Source of the DNA: an uncultured Collinsella sp.
GTDB taxonomy: Bacteria; Actinomycetota; Coriobacteriia; Coriobacteriales; Coriobacteriaceae
Direction of reading: 5' to 3'
NCBI GenBank assembly: GCA_902465015.1
Contig: CABQLK010000002.1
Coordinates: forward strand, 1-64,000
DNA: 64,000 nt
A program made the translations under genes and the position numbers. The notes under the pieces were generated by a model. That model saw only the letters and a program-made list of their open reading frames with translations, was not told the origin of the DNA and made no database searches. Position 1 is the stretch's first letter. Each line of letters starts with the position of its first letter. Of the stretch, positions 16,725-25,533 are shown piece by piece.

Positions 16725-17327
16725 ATGCCCTTTATGCCTATCAACAAACGAGAGAGCCTGCTGTTCACCTTTATCATGTGCTTTTGCATGGTGCTCTGGA
16801 TGAGCATCTACAACGTTGCCCTGCAGCATGGGGCCATCAACGGCGAGGTTGTTGCCGCCGCGTGGCTCGGCTTCCCCGTTGCCTACGTTTTTGCCATGTG
16901 CTGCGACTGGTTTGTTGCCAGCCCCCTTGCCAAGGGTTTCGCTTTTAAATTTCTGGTCACGCCGGGCAAGAGCTCGCCGCTTGCCATGACGCTCGCCGTC
17001 AGCTCCTGCATGGTCGTTCCCATGGTCATCATCATGTCGCTCTACGGTGCGTGCGAGGGCCTGTTCCACATGCCCGGCGGCCCGCTTGCAAACCTGCAGG
17101 CGCTGCCGATGATGTGGCTCGTCAACATTCCGCGCAACTTTATCATGGCCCTGCCCTGGAACCTGCTGGTGGCTGGTCCGGTTGCTCGCTTTGTCTTCCG
17201 CCGCGCCTTCCCCATGGGCACGGTCTTTGCCGAGCCGCACATGGAACTCGTGCACATGCCGGGCGCTCCCGCTGCCGATGCCGTCAATGACGTTGTCGAG
17301 GACATGGGTGTCGAGCCTGCCTGCTAG
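16725..17327 (+). CDS. small membrane protein, DUF2798-like tandem repeat
   Basis: About 200 residues. The ATG at 16725 or the one at 16734 could be the start; AGAAAGGA lies just upstream of both. Four hydrophobic segments are visible, arranged as two similar halves: FTFIMCFCMVLWMSIYN with WLGFPVAYVFAM, then TLAVSSCMVVPMVIIMS with LPWNLLVAGPVARFVFR. This two-fold pattern is that of DUF2798 membrane proteins. Function is unknown. The C-terminal 30 residues are soluble and acidic. It has its own leader hairpin and lies 190 bp before clpC. Confidence 0.7.
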   Translation: MPFMPINKRESLLFTFIMCFCMVLWMSIYNVALQHGAINGEVVAAAWLGFPVAYVFAMCCDWFVASPLAKGFAFKFLVTPGKSSPLAMTLAVSSCMVVPMVIIMSLYGACEGLFHMPGGPLANLQALPMMWLVNIPRNFIMALPWNLLVAGPVARFVFRRAFPMGTVFAEPHMELVHMPGAPAADAVNDVVEDMGVEPAC

Positions 17328-17448
17328 GCAACGCTCAAAACCAGACCCCCAAACAGACCGGAGCGATTCCTTTTTTGTAGACGTTGTCGCGCGGCTCCGT
17401 GCGGAAAAGGTCCCAACGGTTAACATATACTCCATATGGGTAAAGAGA

Positions 17449-17481
17449 CCAAAGCGCTGCCGCGGGGCGGCGCTTTGCGTT
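17449..17481 (+). promoter_or_regulatory. GC-rich hairpin in the clpC leader
   Basis: CAAAGCGC ... GCGCTTTG with additional internal pairs lies about 35 bp before the clpC start. A TATACT-like -10 sequence lies just upstream (near 17426). I see no CtsR-type direct repeat. Confidence 0.4.
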
Positions 17482-17513
17482 TGAAAAAACTAGCTCGTCT
17501 AAGAGGAACTAGC

Positions 17514-20156
17514 ATGTTAGACCGTTTTACCGATCGCGCGCGCAAGGTCATGTCCATGGCCAAGCAAGAGGCGCTCGATCTTCACTCAAATAAGGTGGGC
17601 ACCGAGCACCTGCTGCTCGCGCTTGCCAAGGAGGACGAGGGCATTGCCGCCGAGGCACTGCGCTCGCTCGATATCTCCTACGATGACATCATGGATACTC
17701 TCAAAGAGGTCCAGACCACCGTTCCCGAGCCCAGCGAGGAGACCGAGGCTGCCAAGCTCGCCTTTACGCCGCTCGTCATTAGCGTGATGGAGCGTTCATT
17801 CCGCGTGGCGCGCGAGAACAACCAGACCTACGTGTCGACCGAGCACTTGCTGATCGGCATCGTCGAAGAGGGCAACGGCATGGCCATGGACATCCTCATG
17901 CGCCTGGGTGTGTCGTCCGCCTCCATCAAAAAGGCTATCGAGAAACTCACTGCCAAGGACCAGGACAAGAAGCGTCCGCTCGCCGGCGCCGGTGCTGGTC
18001 GTCCCGGTGCGGGCCTGCCGTTCTTTAGCGGCTCGGATGCCTCTCAGCAAAAGGGGAGTGGCACCGATACGCTTAAGCAGTTCGCGACCAACCTCACGCA
18101 GAAGGCGCGCGACGGCGAGCTCGACCCCGTGATTGGTCGCGAAAAGGAAGTCCAGCGCATGATGGAAATTCTTTCGCGCCGCACCAAGAACAACCCGCTC
18201 ATTCTGGGCGACCCCGGCGTGGGCAAGACGGCCATCGTTGAAGGTCTGGCTCAGCAGATCGCTGCCGGCAATGTGCCCGAGAACCTCATGAACCAGAATA
18301 TCTGGACGCTCGACCTGCCGGGCCTCGTGGCGGGTGCCAAGTATCGCGGCGAGTTTGAGGAGCGCCTCAAGAACGTGATCCAGGAGGCGACCGAAGCCGA
18401 CGACGTTATCCTGTTTATCGACGAGATGCACACCATCATCGGTGCCGGTTCTGCCGAGGGCTCCATCGACGCGAGCTCCATGCTCAAGCCCGTGCTCGCG
18501 CGCGGTGCCTTCCAGATTATCGGCGCCACCACGGCCGAGGAATTCCGCAAGTACCTCACCAAGGACCCGGCCTTCGAGCGTCGCTTCCAGACCATCGATG
18601 TCGAGGAGCCGAGCGTCGAGGACACGGTCAAGATCCTGACCGCGCTCAAGCCGCGCTACGAGGAGCACCACCATGTGCGCTATACGCAGGGCGCTATCGA
18701 GGCCGCTGCGAACCTTTCCAACCGCTACATCCAGGATCGCTTCCTGCCCGATAAGGCCATCGACCTCATTGACGAGGCCGGTGCCCGCGCTCGCATCGCC
18801 GCCAACCGCGCGCCCGAGCCAGTGCGCGAGGCCGAGCATCGCATAGAGGAGCTCAAGGCCGCCGCACAGGAGGCCACCGAGAGCGACGACATGAACAAGG
18901 CCGCCGAGATCACCGAGCAGCAGAAGGCCGCCGAGATTGAACTCGCCGAGGCCAAGGCTGCCTGGACCGCCGAGCTCGACGCCAGCCCGCTCACCATCGA
19001 TGTGAGTCAGATCGCCGATATCGTGTCTGTGACTTCAGGCGTGCCGGTGTCCTCGCTTACCGAGAGCGAGAGCCGTCGCCTGTTGCAGGCCGAAAGCGTG
19101 CTCAAGACGCGCATCATCGGTCAGGATGAGGCTGTCGAGGCAGTTGCCAAGGCCGTGCGCCGCAGCCGCTCACCCCTCAAGGATCCGCGTCGCCCCGGCG
19201 GCAGCTTTATCTTCCTGGGTCCCACCGGCACGGGTAAGACCGAGCTCGCCAAGACGCTCGCCGAGTACCTCTTTGGCAGCAAGGACGCGCTCATCAGCTT
19301 CGATATGTCCGAGTTCGGTAGCGAGTTCGAGGTCTCCAAGCTCATCGGTAGCCCTCCGGGTTACGTCGGTCACGACGAGGGCGGCCAGCTCACCAAGGCC
19401 GTTCGTCGCCACCCGTACTCGGTCGTGCTGTTCGACGAGATCGAGAAGGCGCACCCCGACATCTTCAACATCCTGCTGCAGGTGCTGGAGGAGGGTCGTC
19501 TGACCGATAGCCAGGGCAAGACGGTCGACTTCCGCAACACCGTGATCATCATGACGTCCAACGTGGGCGCCCGCGAGATTGCGCAGGATGCGAGCGTGGG
19601 CTTTGGCACCACCGGCGAGCAGGGCCTCACGTCGAGTGAGATCCGCGGCCGTGCGATGGGCGAGCTCAAGCGCCTGTTCCGCCCCGAGCTGCTCAACCGT
19701 ATCGACGACATTGTGGTGTTCCAGAAGCTCTCGGGCGAGAATCTCACCAAGATCGCGCACCTGCTGGTGGACGACCTGCGTCAGCGTTTGATTGCCAACG
19801 GCATGAACATCAAGCTCACTGATGCGGCCTATGACAAGATCGTGGCCGAGGGCACCGACCTCACCAACGGCGCGCGTCCGCTGCGCCGTGCCATCCAAAA
19901 GCTCATCGAGGACCCACTGTCCGAGGAGCTTCTGGCCGGCGAGTGGGGCGAGGGCGATACCGTCCTGTGCGACGTGGCCGATGGCAAGTTTGTCTTTAGC
20001 CACGGCACGGGCGAGATCCCGGCACCGCGTCCGGCGGGCACGCTCGGTGGCGATACCGCCCCGGCGGCGCCACACACCGGCAACGCCGCGCCTGTGAGTA
20101 GCGGCGTGAGCTCGGGCCCCGGCGGCATGATGCAAGCCGGTTCCGGCGCGCTTTAG
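17514..20156 (+). CDS. clpC: ATP-dependent Clp protease ATPase subunit ClpC
   Basis: 880 residues. A Hsp100 unfoldase that feeds substrates to ClpP. The start at 17514 has AGAGGA upstream. Two Clp_N repeats (about 1-145), then AAA+ domain 1 with Walker A GDPGVGKT (about 232) and Walker [11 protein letters not shown] middle coiled coil lies around 440-480. AAA+ domain 2 has GPTGTGKTE (about 569) and [23 protein letters not shown] and [12 protein letters not shown] follow. The C-terminal tail is Gly/Pro/Ala-rich. CtsR, McsA and McsB genes, adjacent to clpC in Bacillus, are absent here. The position between lysS and disA is conserved. Confidence 0.96.
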   Translation: MLDRFTDRARKVMSMAKQEALDLHSNKVGTEHLLLALAKEDEGIAAEALRSLDISYDDIMDTLKEVQTTVPEPSEETEAAKLAFTPLVISVMERSFRVARENNQTYVSTEHLLIGIVEEGNGMAMDILMRLGVSSASIKKAIEKLTAKDQDKKRPLAGAGAGRPGAGLPFFSGSDASQQKGSGTDTLKQFATNLTQKARDGELDPVIGREKEVQRMMEILSRRTKNNPLILGDPGVGKTAIVEGLAQQIAAGNVPENLMNQNIWTLDLPGLVAGAKYRGEFEERLKNVIQEATEADDVILFIDEMHTIIGAGSAEGSIDASSMLKPVLARGAFQIIGATTAEEFRKYLTKDPAFERRFQTIDVEEPSVEDTVKILTALKPRYEEHHHVRYTQGAIEAAANLSNRYIQDRFLPDKAIDLIDEAGARARIAANRAPEPVREAEHRIEELKAAAQEATESDDMNKAAEITEQQKAAEIELAEAKAAWTAELDASPLTIDVSQIADIVSVTSGVPVSSLTESESRRLLQAESVLKTRIIGQDEAVEAVAKAVRRSRSPLKDPRRPGGSFIFLGPTGTGKTELAKTLAEYLFGSKDALISFDMSEFGSEFEVSKLIGSPPGYVGHDEGGQLTKAVRRHPYSVVLFDEIEKAHPDIFNILLQVLEEGRLTDSQGKTVDFRNTVIIMTSNVGAREIAQDASVGFGTTGEQGLTSSEIRGRAMGELKRLFRPELLNRIDDIVVFQKLSGENLTKIAHLLVDDLRQRLIANGMNIKLTDAAYDKIVAEGTDLTNGARPLRRAIQKLIEDPLSEELLAGEWGEGDTVLCDVADGKFVFSHGTGEIPAPRPAGTLGGDTAPAAPHTGNAAPVSSGVSSGPGGMMQAGSGAL

Positions 20157-20175
20157 GGATTAACATAGCTTTGCG

Positions 20176-20210
20176 AAGGGGCACTCCTGTCGGGGCGCCC
20201 CTTTTTTATG
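20176..20210 (+). terminator. intrinsic terminator of clpC
   Basis: GGGGC ... GCCCC with CTTTTTT follows the clpC stop. Confidence 0.75.
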
Positions 20211-20220
20211 AGTAAATGGT

Positions 20221-20249
20221 GCTATACTCGAAATATAAATATGTATAGC
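20221..20249 (+). promoter_or_regulatory. operator/promoter of the toxin-antitoxin pair
   Basis: Inverted repeat GCTATAC (20221-20227) / GTATAGC (20243-20249) overlaps a TATACT -10 box (20223-20228) and ends 13 bp before the antitoxin start. This is the usual place for autorepression by a RelB/DinJ-type antitoxin. Confidence 0.65.
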
Positions 20250-20262
20250 AGAAGGAGCTAGC

Positions 20263-20622
20263 ATGCCTATATCGGTACTCGACTCACGGCCGGTCCAGAT
20301 GAATGTGCGCATGGATCGCCAGCTCAAAGAGGCTGGGGACGCCGTGCTGGCGCATATCGGCATGACGCCGTCTCAAGCGGTGCGGACACTTTGGGAATAT
20401 CTGGTCGTCAACGGATGCATGCCCTCGAGATCGGGGGTTGCGGCACCGAGCTCTAACGTGCCAGCGACTGCGTCGGTGGAATCAAGGGTTACGCAGGGCA
20501 GCCACATCGTGCGCGATGCGTGCCTCAAATACGGCATCCCTGTTCCCGACCTCTCGGGTGACTACGATGACCTCTATGAGGAAGCAATGGCGGAGCGCTA
20601 TCCCGAGTGGGTGGAGCTATGA
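20263..20622 (+). CDS. RelB/DinJ-family antitoxin
   Basis: 119 residues, start with AAGGAGC upstream. The N-terminal third has the ribbon-helix-helix pattern of RelB/DinJ: VQMNVRMDRQLKEAGDAVLAHIGMTPSQAVRTLW. The remainder is a linker and an acidic C-terminal tail (DLSGDYDDLYEEAM) that would neutralise the toxin. It binds its own operator in the known families. The stop overlaps the toxin start (ATGA). Pairing of a DinJ-like antitoxin with a PIN toxin, rather than with a YafQ/RelE toxin, is less usual. Confidence 0.85.
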   Translation: MPISVLDSRPVQMNVRMDRQLKEAGDAVLAHIGMTPSQAVRTLWEYLVVNGCMPSRSGVAAPSSNVPATASVESRVTQGSHIVRDACLKYGIPVPDLSGDYDDLYEEAMAERYPEWVEL

Positions 20623-21140
20623 GTGCAGACGGCATTCTCAAGTTGCTCATCGACACCAACGTATGGATGGATTACTTTTCTGGAAGGTCGGACCGGACAG
20701 CGGATGTCGCCCGTCTATTCGAGATTGCCGATGTCTCGGAGCAGATTGCCCTGTTTGCCTCGTCTCTTTCGGTCAAAGATGTCTCGTATCTTGTCTCGGC
20801 GGCGATTAAGAGGGAGTGCCGAAGGAAGAATGGTTCGCTGAGCGATAACGCCATTGCGGCGGCGGACGAAACGGCCTGGGCATGCGTTCGGCAGATGCGC
20901 GAGCTCGCCCTCATCGCGCCGGTCGGTGCAGACGAGGTCTTCGACTCCTTTGTGTTCAAGTATCATCACAACGACTTCGAGGACGACCTGATGCTGGGCG
21001 TCGCCAATCGCATTGATGCCGATTACGTCGTGACGGAGGACAAAAACCTTATTAAACATACCAATGGTGTATGCATTAACGTTCAACAGGCGTTGAGGCT
21101 GGTTGAAGGGTCCAACGTCCCTTCGGCGCGGCCCGTCTAA
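20619..21140 (+). CDS. PIN-domain toxin ribonuclease (VapC-like)
   Basis: 173 residues, translationally coupled to the antitoxin by an ATGA overlap. The PIN fold is shown by LLIDTNVWMDYF at the N-terminus (first metal-binding Asp), a central acidic HNDFEDDLMLGVANRIDADYVVTEDK segment (about 125-150, remaining acidic residues) and a C-terminal helix. Such toxins cut tRNA or rRNA. Codon use is less GC-biased than in clpC, and the pair sits in an otherwise conserved clpC-disA interval, suggesting acquisition by transfer (inference). Confidence 0.85.
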   Translation: MSADGILKLLIDTNVWMDYFSGRSDRTADVARLFEIADVSEQIALFASSLSVKDVSYLVSAAIKRECRRKNGSLSDNAIAAADETAWACVRQMRELALIAPVGADEVFDSFVFKYHHNDFEDDLMLGVANRIDADYVVTEDKNLIKHTNGVCINVQQALRLVEGSNVPSARPV

Positions 21141-21288
21141 GCTGCTTTATCTTGATAAAGTGACGTTTCCTCACCGTTAGCCGATGATGCGAGGGCGCTC
21201 GGCGTTTTCGACTGGTTTATGCACGTAAAGTCTGGGAATATACAAGTCGCATGTCTTACTGTCTAACCAGTTGCGCCAAGGAGGCACC

Positions 21289-22746
21289 ATGGACTACAAG
21301 ATTACCGGCTACGAGCCCGCCCAGCTGTTCCATTTCTTTGAGGAGGTCAGCGCGATCCCCCGTGGGTCTGGCAACGAGAAGGGCATCAGCGATTTCCTGG
21401 TTGCGTTTGCCAAGGAGCGCGACCTCGACGTGTATCAGGACGAGGTCTACAACGTCATCATTCGCAAGCCCGCATCTGCCGGCGCCGAGAATGCCCCGAC
21501 CGTGATGCTGCAGGGCCACATCGACATGGTGTGCGACAAGCTGGGCTCCGTTGAGCACGACTTTACGACCGATGGTATCGATCTGGTCGTCAAGGATGGC
21601 GTCCTCACAGCTAACGGCACCACCTTGGGCGCCGACAACGGCATTGCTGTCGCTCTGATGCTTACCGTGCTCAACGACGATTCGATTGCTCATCCGGCCC
21701 TCGAGTGCGTGTTCACCACCGACGAGGAGACCGGCCTGGTCGGCGCCGAGACGCTCGACAAGTCCCAGATCAGCGCCCGCACCATGATCAACCTCGATTC
21801 CGAGGAGGAGGGCGTGGCCACCGTCAGCTGCGCCGGCGGCGTCGTCGTTACCTACACCTGCCCGATCGTGCGCGAGCACAAGACCGGCAGCACCCTTACG
21901 CTCGAGATCTCTGGCCTGCTGGGTGGTCACTCCGGCGCCGACATCAACCTGGAGCGCGGCAACGGCAACCTCATCATGGCCCGCATCATCGACCGCTTGA
22001 TGGTAGCCGGCGAGCCCGCCGTCGTCAGCTTTAACGGCGGCACTAAGGACAACGCCATCAACCGTGAGTGCAAGGCCGTTCTGGTCTACGCCGACCACGC
22101 TGCCGCCGAGGCAGCGGCGCAGATCGCAAAGGGCATCATCGCCGACGTCACTGCCGAGCTCGAGGTCTTTGACCCCGGCTTTACCTGCACCGTCGAGATT
22201 GCCGACGACGCCGAGGTCGAGGCCATGGACCAGAAGTCCGCGCTTGCCCTCATCCGCGCCCTGCGTCTTGCCCCTAACGGCGTGATTCGCCGCAACGTCG
22301 CCACCGACGGCTCCGTCGAGGTTTCCTCCAACATCGGTGTGGTTGCCACCTCTGACGACCAGGTCAAGATCATGCTGTCCCCGCGCTCCTCGATCACTTC
22401 GCTGCAGAACGAGTTCAAGGACCGCCTGCAGACGCTGGCCGATGTCTTGGGCTTCGACGCCAAGTTTGAGTTCGAGTATCCCGGCTGGAGCTATGCCGAG
22501 CATTCGCCGGTCCGCGACATCTTTGTCGAGAGCTATCGCGAGCTCTTTGGCTCCGAGCTGCGCATCGAGTCCATTCACGCCGGCCTTGAGTGCGGCCTGT
22601 TTGCCGAGGCCCTGCACGGCCTGGACGCCATCGCCGTGGGCCCGACGCTCTCCGATGTCCACACCCCGGACGAGAGCATGGAGCTCGCTTCTGCCGAGCG
22701 CTTCTATGAGCTGCTCATCGACGTTCTCAAGCGCCTCGCTGCGTAA
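21289..22746 (+). CDS. pepD: aminoacyl-histidine dipeptidase (M20 family)
   Basis: 485 residues. A cytosolic di-zinc dipeptidase. AAGGAGG precedes the ATG at 21289. Metal-site motifs are visible: GHIDMVCDK (about residue 80), GADNGIAVALML (about 112-123), TDEETGLVGAE with the catalytic Glu (about 144-154) and LLGGHSGADI. A C-terminal HAGLECG / SPTLSDVHTPDES-like segment ends the second catalytic lobe. It is transcribed alone; the convergent hipA gene follows after a shared hairpin. The short gap upstream (21141-21288) shows no gene. Confidence 0.94.
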   Translation: MDYKITGYEPAQLFHFFEEVSAIPRGSGNEKGISDFLVAFAKERDLDVYQDEVYNVIIRKPASAGAENAPTVMLQGHIDMVCDKLGSVEHDFTTDGIDLVVKDGVLTANGTTLGADNGIAVALMLTVLNDDSIAHPALECVFTTDEETGLVGAETLDKSQISARTMINLDSEEEGVATVSCAGGVVVTYTCPIVREHKTGSTLTLEISGLLGGHSGADINLERGNGNLIMARIIDRLMVAGEPAVVSFNGGTKDNAINRECKAVLVYADHAAAEAAAQIAKGIIADVTAELEVFDPGFTCTVEIADDAEVEAMDQKSALALIRALRLAPNGVIRRNVATDGSVEVSSNIGVVATSDDQVKIMLSPRSSITSLQNEFKDRLQTLADVLGFDAKFEFEYPGWSYAEHSPVRDIFVESYRELFGSELRIESIHAGLECGLFAEALHGLDAIAVGPTLSDVHTPDESMELASAERFYELLIDVLKRLAA

Positions 22747-22801
22747 AGATTGCGCTAGCAGCAGTCCGAGCCACGTGCTAGCGGATTGCAAATGACATTA
22801 C

Positions 22802-22842
22802 GAGAGGGGACACCCGGTCTTTTGCGACAGGTGCCCCCTCTC
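22802..22842. terminator. hairpin between convergent pepD and hipA
   Basis: GAGAGGGGACACC (22802-22814) pairs with GGTGCCCCCTCTC (22830-22842), with T-rich sequence following on the plus strand. Likely a shared terminator. Confidence 0.75.
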
Positions 22843-22872
22843 TTCTTTTGGGAAATGGCAAATTACGGACAC

Positions 22873-24177
22873 CTAGCCTATATCCGCCTTGATGAGGTCG
22901 AGGGTGCGCTGGCAGTTTTCGCGGACGGGGCCGAGCATATGCTCGCGCAGGTCCGCCATGCCGGGCAGGTCGGCGTATTCGTCCATGACCTCTTCCATGC
23001 AAATGGGTACCTCGTAGGCGAGGTCCATCATGGTCGCAAAGCAAAACTTCTCAGATAGCCCGGCATCGGTGAGCGCCGCCTCCAGTGCGGGGTCGCCCAT
23101 ACCGTGGTATCGGCGGATAGCGCCTGGACCGATGCGCCCCACACGATTTTCGCCGCCAACGCTCATGGCGAGGCGCGCTCGGCGGCGCATGTGCTCATAT
23201 GCCAAACCCGACGCGACATCGTACATGGGTGCGAGCGCCGCGTTTGTGCCTTTGCCAAGGATGAGCGAGTAGTTTTTAGCGTGTGCGTCAGGCGCTCCGA
23301 TAATGGCGTTATAGAACAACATATAGGTAAAAAGCACAAGATTCATGTGGTGGGGGACTGTGTTAATCAGTCGTTCTTGGATGTCTCGTGTAGTTGGTCC
23401 TCCGTCGGCGGTGTATTTCTGGCTTGGCAATACACCGAGCGCCTGGCAAAAGTCCTCCTGATGCAGCCTTTCGATATTTCCGCTGCTATTGACCATTCTG
23501 TCGTATCGTTCAACGACGAGCGCGGCTTCGTCTTCAAATGTGCAATAGGAGACGTTGGCAGTTGGAATGCCAACACGCCGAGCCGTTTTCATGCAGACGA
23601 ATTCGTTTAAGGCCTGATGTTTGAACCCAACGACACCATTTTTGAAGATATGGGTAGTGGGGGATGACCCTAGACATTCGCACCATTGGCCATCATGCCA
23701 AGCTAGTGCAAATTTGCCTTGATTGCCGCCCAGGGACCAGCTTTCGTTGGAGCCCATCCATGTCTCTCTTTCGTCATCGCGAATTGCTTTGAGCTTGTGA
23801 GCGATTTGAGAATTGGTAAGCGGGCGGTATGCCGAGATCCTGCCGCGGGCGGCGTCTAATTGATCGGCTCGACAAAACTGAACGGCCCCCGCGCAGTCAA
23901 GACCGATATGGCACAAGAGGGCGACGGGGTTGTTGGATGCAACATCATGCTCGGTGGCAATAGCGCGACGCTGCTCTTGACTGTCGGGCAAAAGGCCAAA
24001 TAGGAACGGGCGGACGATGTTATGGCCATACGTGCGATTGGAAAGCGGCATTGTTAGCGATAACGGTGCTCCGCGATAGGTTGGGGCGTATGCAAAGCTG
24101 CAGAGTCCATGCTCGTCTTGCCGGAGAGTGCCGGCGATTTCGCCACAAATGAGGGTCGCGAGCTCCATCTCTGCCAT
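22873..24177 (-). CDS. hipA: HipA-type serine/threonine kinase toxin
   Basis: 434 residues. HipA toxins phosphorylate glutamyl-tRNA synthetase in E. coli and induce persistence. The Gly-rich, autophosphorylated loop is SWSLGGNQGKFAL (about 147-159). The catalytic loop is GAPDAHAKNYS (about 300-310), and the metal-binding motif is LAPMYDVASGLAYE (about 323-336). The N-terminal domain has MPLSNRTYG as in other HipA proteins. The ATG directly follows the hipB stop (TAA-ATG), so translation is coupled. All key residues are present, so the kinase is probably active. Its target is unknown. Confidence 0.92.
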   Translation of the reverse strand: MAEMELATLICGEIAGTLRQDEHGLCSFAYAPTYRGAPLSLTMPLSNRTYGHNIVRPFLFGLLPDSQEQRRAIATEHDVASNNPVALLCHIGLDCAGAVQFCRADQLDAARGRISAYRPLTNSQIAHKLKAIRDDERETWMGSNESWSLGGNQGKFALAWHDGQWCECLGSSPTTHIFKNGVVGFKHQALNEFVCMKTARRVGIPTANVSYCTFEDEAALVVERYDRMVNSSGNIERLHQEDFCQALGVLPSQKYTADGGPTTRDIQERLINTVPHHMNLVLFTYMLFYNAIIGAPDAHAKNYSLILGKGTNAALAPMYDVASGLAYEHMRRRARLAMSVGGENRVGRIGPGAIRRYHGMGDPALEAALTDAGLSEKFCFATMMDLAYEVPICMEEVMDEYADLPGMADLREHMLGPVRENCQRTLDLIKADIG

Positions 24178-24609
24178 TTATTTCACAACCTTGCAGCCAA
24201 AGGAGAGGTTTGAAGTGCCGGAAAGGCCTTGCTCAGCTGCGATTTGGGCCAGCAAGGCACCATAAGAAGATGGCGTTCCTTGTCGAGTGGGTCGTCTGCC
24301 TACGCTTGGCTTTGGCAGGGTATTCGAGTTCGCGATAGGGAGGTTCACTATCGTCGTCGGATGCTCGGAGGGCGATGCGATGGAGTCGTTATCGCTTTGC
24401 GCGAAGAGACCTATGCCGAGTGCGTTAAAGACGGTCAGCAACTTGTCGAGTCGAATGCCGGTGGCGTCGCCCAGCTCGAGCGATGCGAGCAGGCGCTCCG
24501 AAACACCGGCTTTTTTAGCGAGGGCGGCACGGGTGAGACCCTGAGCCTCGCGTGCCTGGCGCACATAGATGCCAGCTTGGCGCGGTGTGGCGATAGGAAG
24601 GGTGTCCAC
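24178..24609 (-). CDS. hipB: HipB-type antitoxin, XRE-family repressor
   Basis: 143 residues. The start is GTG at 24609, with AGGAG upstream. An XRE helix-turn-helix covers about residues 12-70 (YVRQAREAQGLTRAALAKKAGVSERLLASLE). A C-terminal extension of about 65 residues, rich in Pro, Ser and Thr and ending LSFGCKVVK, is longer than in E. coli HipB. Such tails enter the HipA cleft in known complexes (inference here). It represses the operon through the repeats at 24624-24693. Confidence 0.9.
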   Translation of the reverse strand: MDTLPIATPRQAGIYVRQAREAQGLTRAALAKKAGVSERLLASLELGDATGIRLDKLLTVFNALGIGLFAQSDNDSIASPSEHPTTIVNLPIANSNTLPKPSVGRRPTRQGTPSSYGALLAQIAAEQGLSGTSNLSFGCKVVK

Positions 24610-24623
24610 GGCGATCTCCTAAC

Positions 24624-24693
24624 GTGCAGACTTTTGCATATCAGTATGACATGCAAAAGTATGCACGAAAAGGCAGTGTGCAAAACTCTGCAT
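24624..24693 (-). promoter_or_regulatory. HipB operator: three 16-bp sites
   Basis: GTGCAGACTTTTGCAT (24624-24639) is repeated inverted as ATGCAAAAGTATGCAC (24651-24666), and a third degenerate site GTGCAAAACTCTGCAT lies at 24678-24693. All lie just upstream of hipB, where the promoter must be. Confidence 0.8.
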
Positions 24694-24733
24694 GAGACCT
24701 CTACATTGACGTTGAGCTTATGAGAGGCGTTTT

Positions 24734-25312
24734 TTATATAGCGAGAATCCCCAGATGCTCAAGCAAGATCTTAAGCCCAATGAGGATGAGCACGACGCCG
24801 CCCACGATGGTGGCGGGTTTTTCGTAGCGCGCGCCAAAGGTGTGGCCGATCGCCGCGCCGGCGACGGAGAAGATAAACGTTGTGACGCCGATAAGCGATA
24901 CGGCGGGAACGATGTCAACCGAGAGCGCCGCAAACGAGATGCCCACGGCTAGGGCGTCGATTGAGGTGGCGATGGCGAGGATTAGGTACTCACCCAGGTC
25001 AATCTTTTCGGCATCCTTGCCGTCGCCCTCATCCTCGTCTTCGGTAAAGGCTTCCCACAGCATTTTGCCGCCGATGAAGGCGAGCAGGATAAAGGCGATC
25101 CAGTGGTCTATGGGGCCGATGATGCCCATAAACTGGCTGCCAAGCGCCCATCCGATTACGGGCATGCCGGCCTGAAAGCCGCCAAAGAACAGGCCGAGCA
25201 CCACGGCGACTTTAAGGTTGATCTTTTTCATGCCAAGGCCCTTGCAGATGGAAACGGCAAAGGCGTCCATCGAAAGGCCAACGGCGAGCAACACGAGCTC
25301 TGCGAGTCCCAT
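24734..25312 (-). CDS. mntP: manganese efflux pump MntP
   Basis: 192 residues, six hydrophobic segments. The two conserved halves each carry an Asp-containing membrane motif: LSMDAFAVSICKG (about 13-25) and ATSIDALAVGISFA (about 115-128). An acidic cytoplasmic loop (EDEDEGDGKDAE) lies between the halves. MntP exports Mn2+. GAGGGAG-type sequence upstream recalls the beginning of a yybP-ykoY riboswitch, but the full structure does not fit in the space available. Confidence 0.93.
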   Translation of the reverse strand: MGLAELVLLAVGLSMDAFAVSICKGLGMKKINLKVAVVLGLFFGGFQAGMPVIGWALGSQFMGIIGPIDHWIAFILLAFIGGKMLWEAFTEDEDEGDGKDAEKIDLGEYLILAIATSIDALAVGISFAALSVDIVPAVSLIGVTTFIFSVAGAAIGHTFGARYEKPATIVGGVVLILIGLKILLEHLGILAI

Positions 25313-25533
25313 AGTTTGGCTCCCTCTCTGCGGGCGAGCCCGATTACGCGACTACTCCCTCATTTATATGAGACCCGATGCTACCACATGAGCAGTCAAA
25401 GGAGCCCCGTCCCAAATGAGCTACCTAAGCGGTGTTCGCTCATTCTGTAAGCATCGGATTTCGCAAGCAACGCAGGGACAAACCGTGAGAAACTATTTAG
25501 CGTTTATGGAGCGTATACGATGGGAGCGATGCC

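Noticed and set aside
17328..17513. CtsR operator upstream of clpC
   Set aside because: No tandem heptad of the GGTCAAA type is present; only a GC hairpin and a TATACT box.
25313..25380. yybP-ykoY manganese riboswitch upstream of mntP
   Set aside because: A GAGGGAGTAG sequence resembles its 5' part, but only about 60 bases separate it from the start codon and the second conserved half is not seen.
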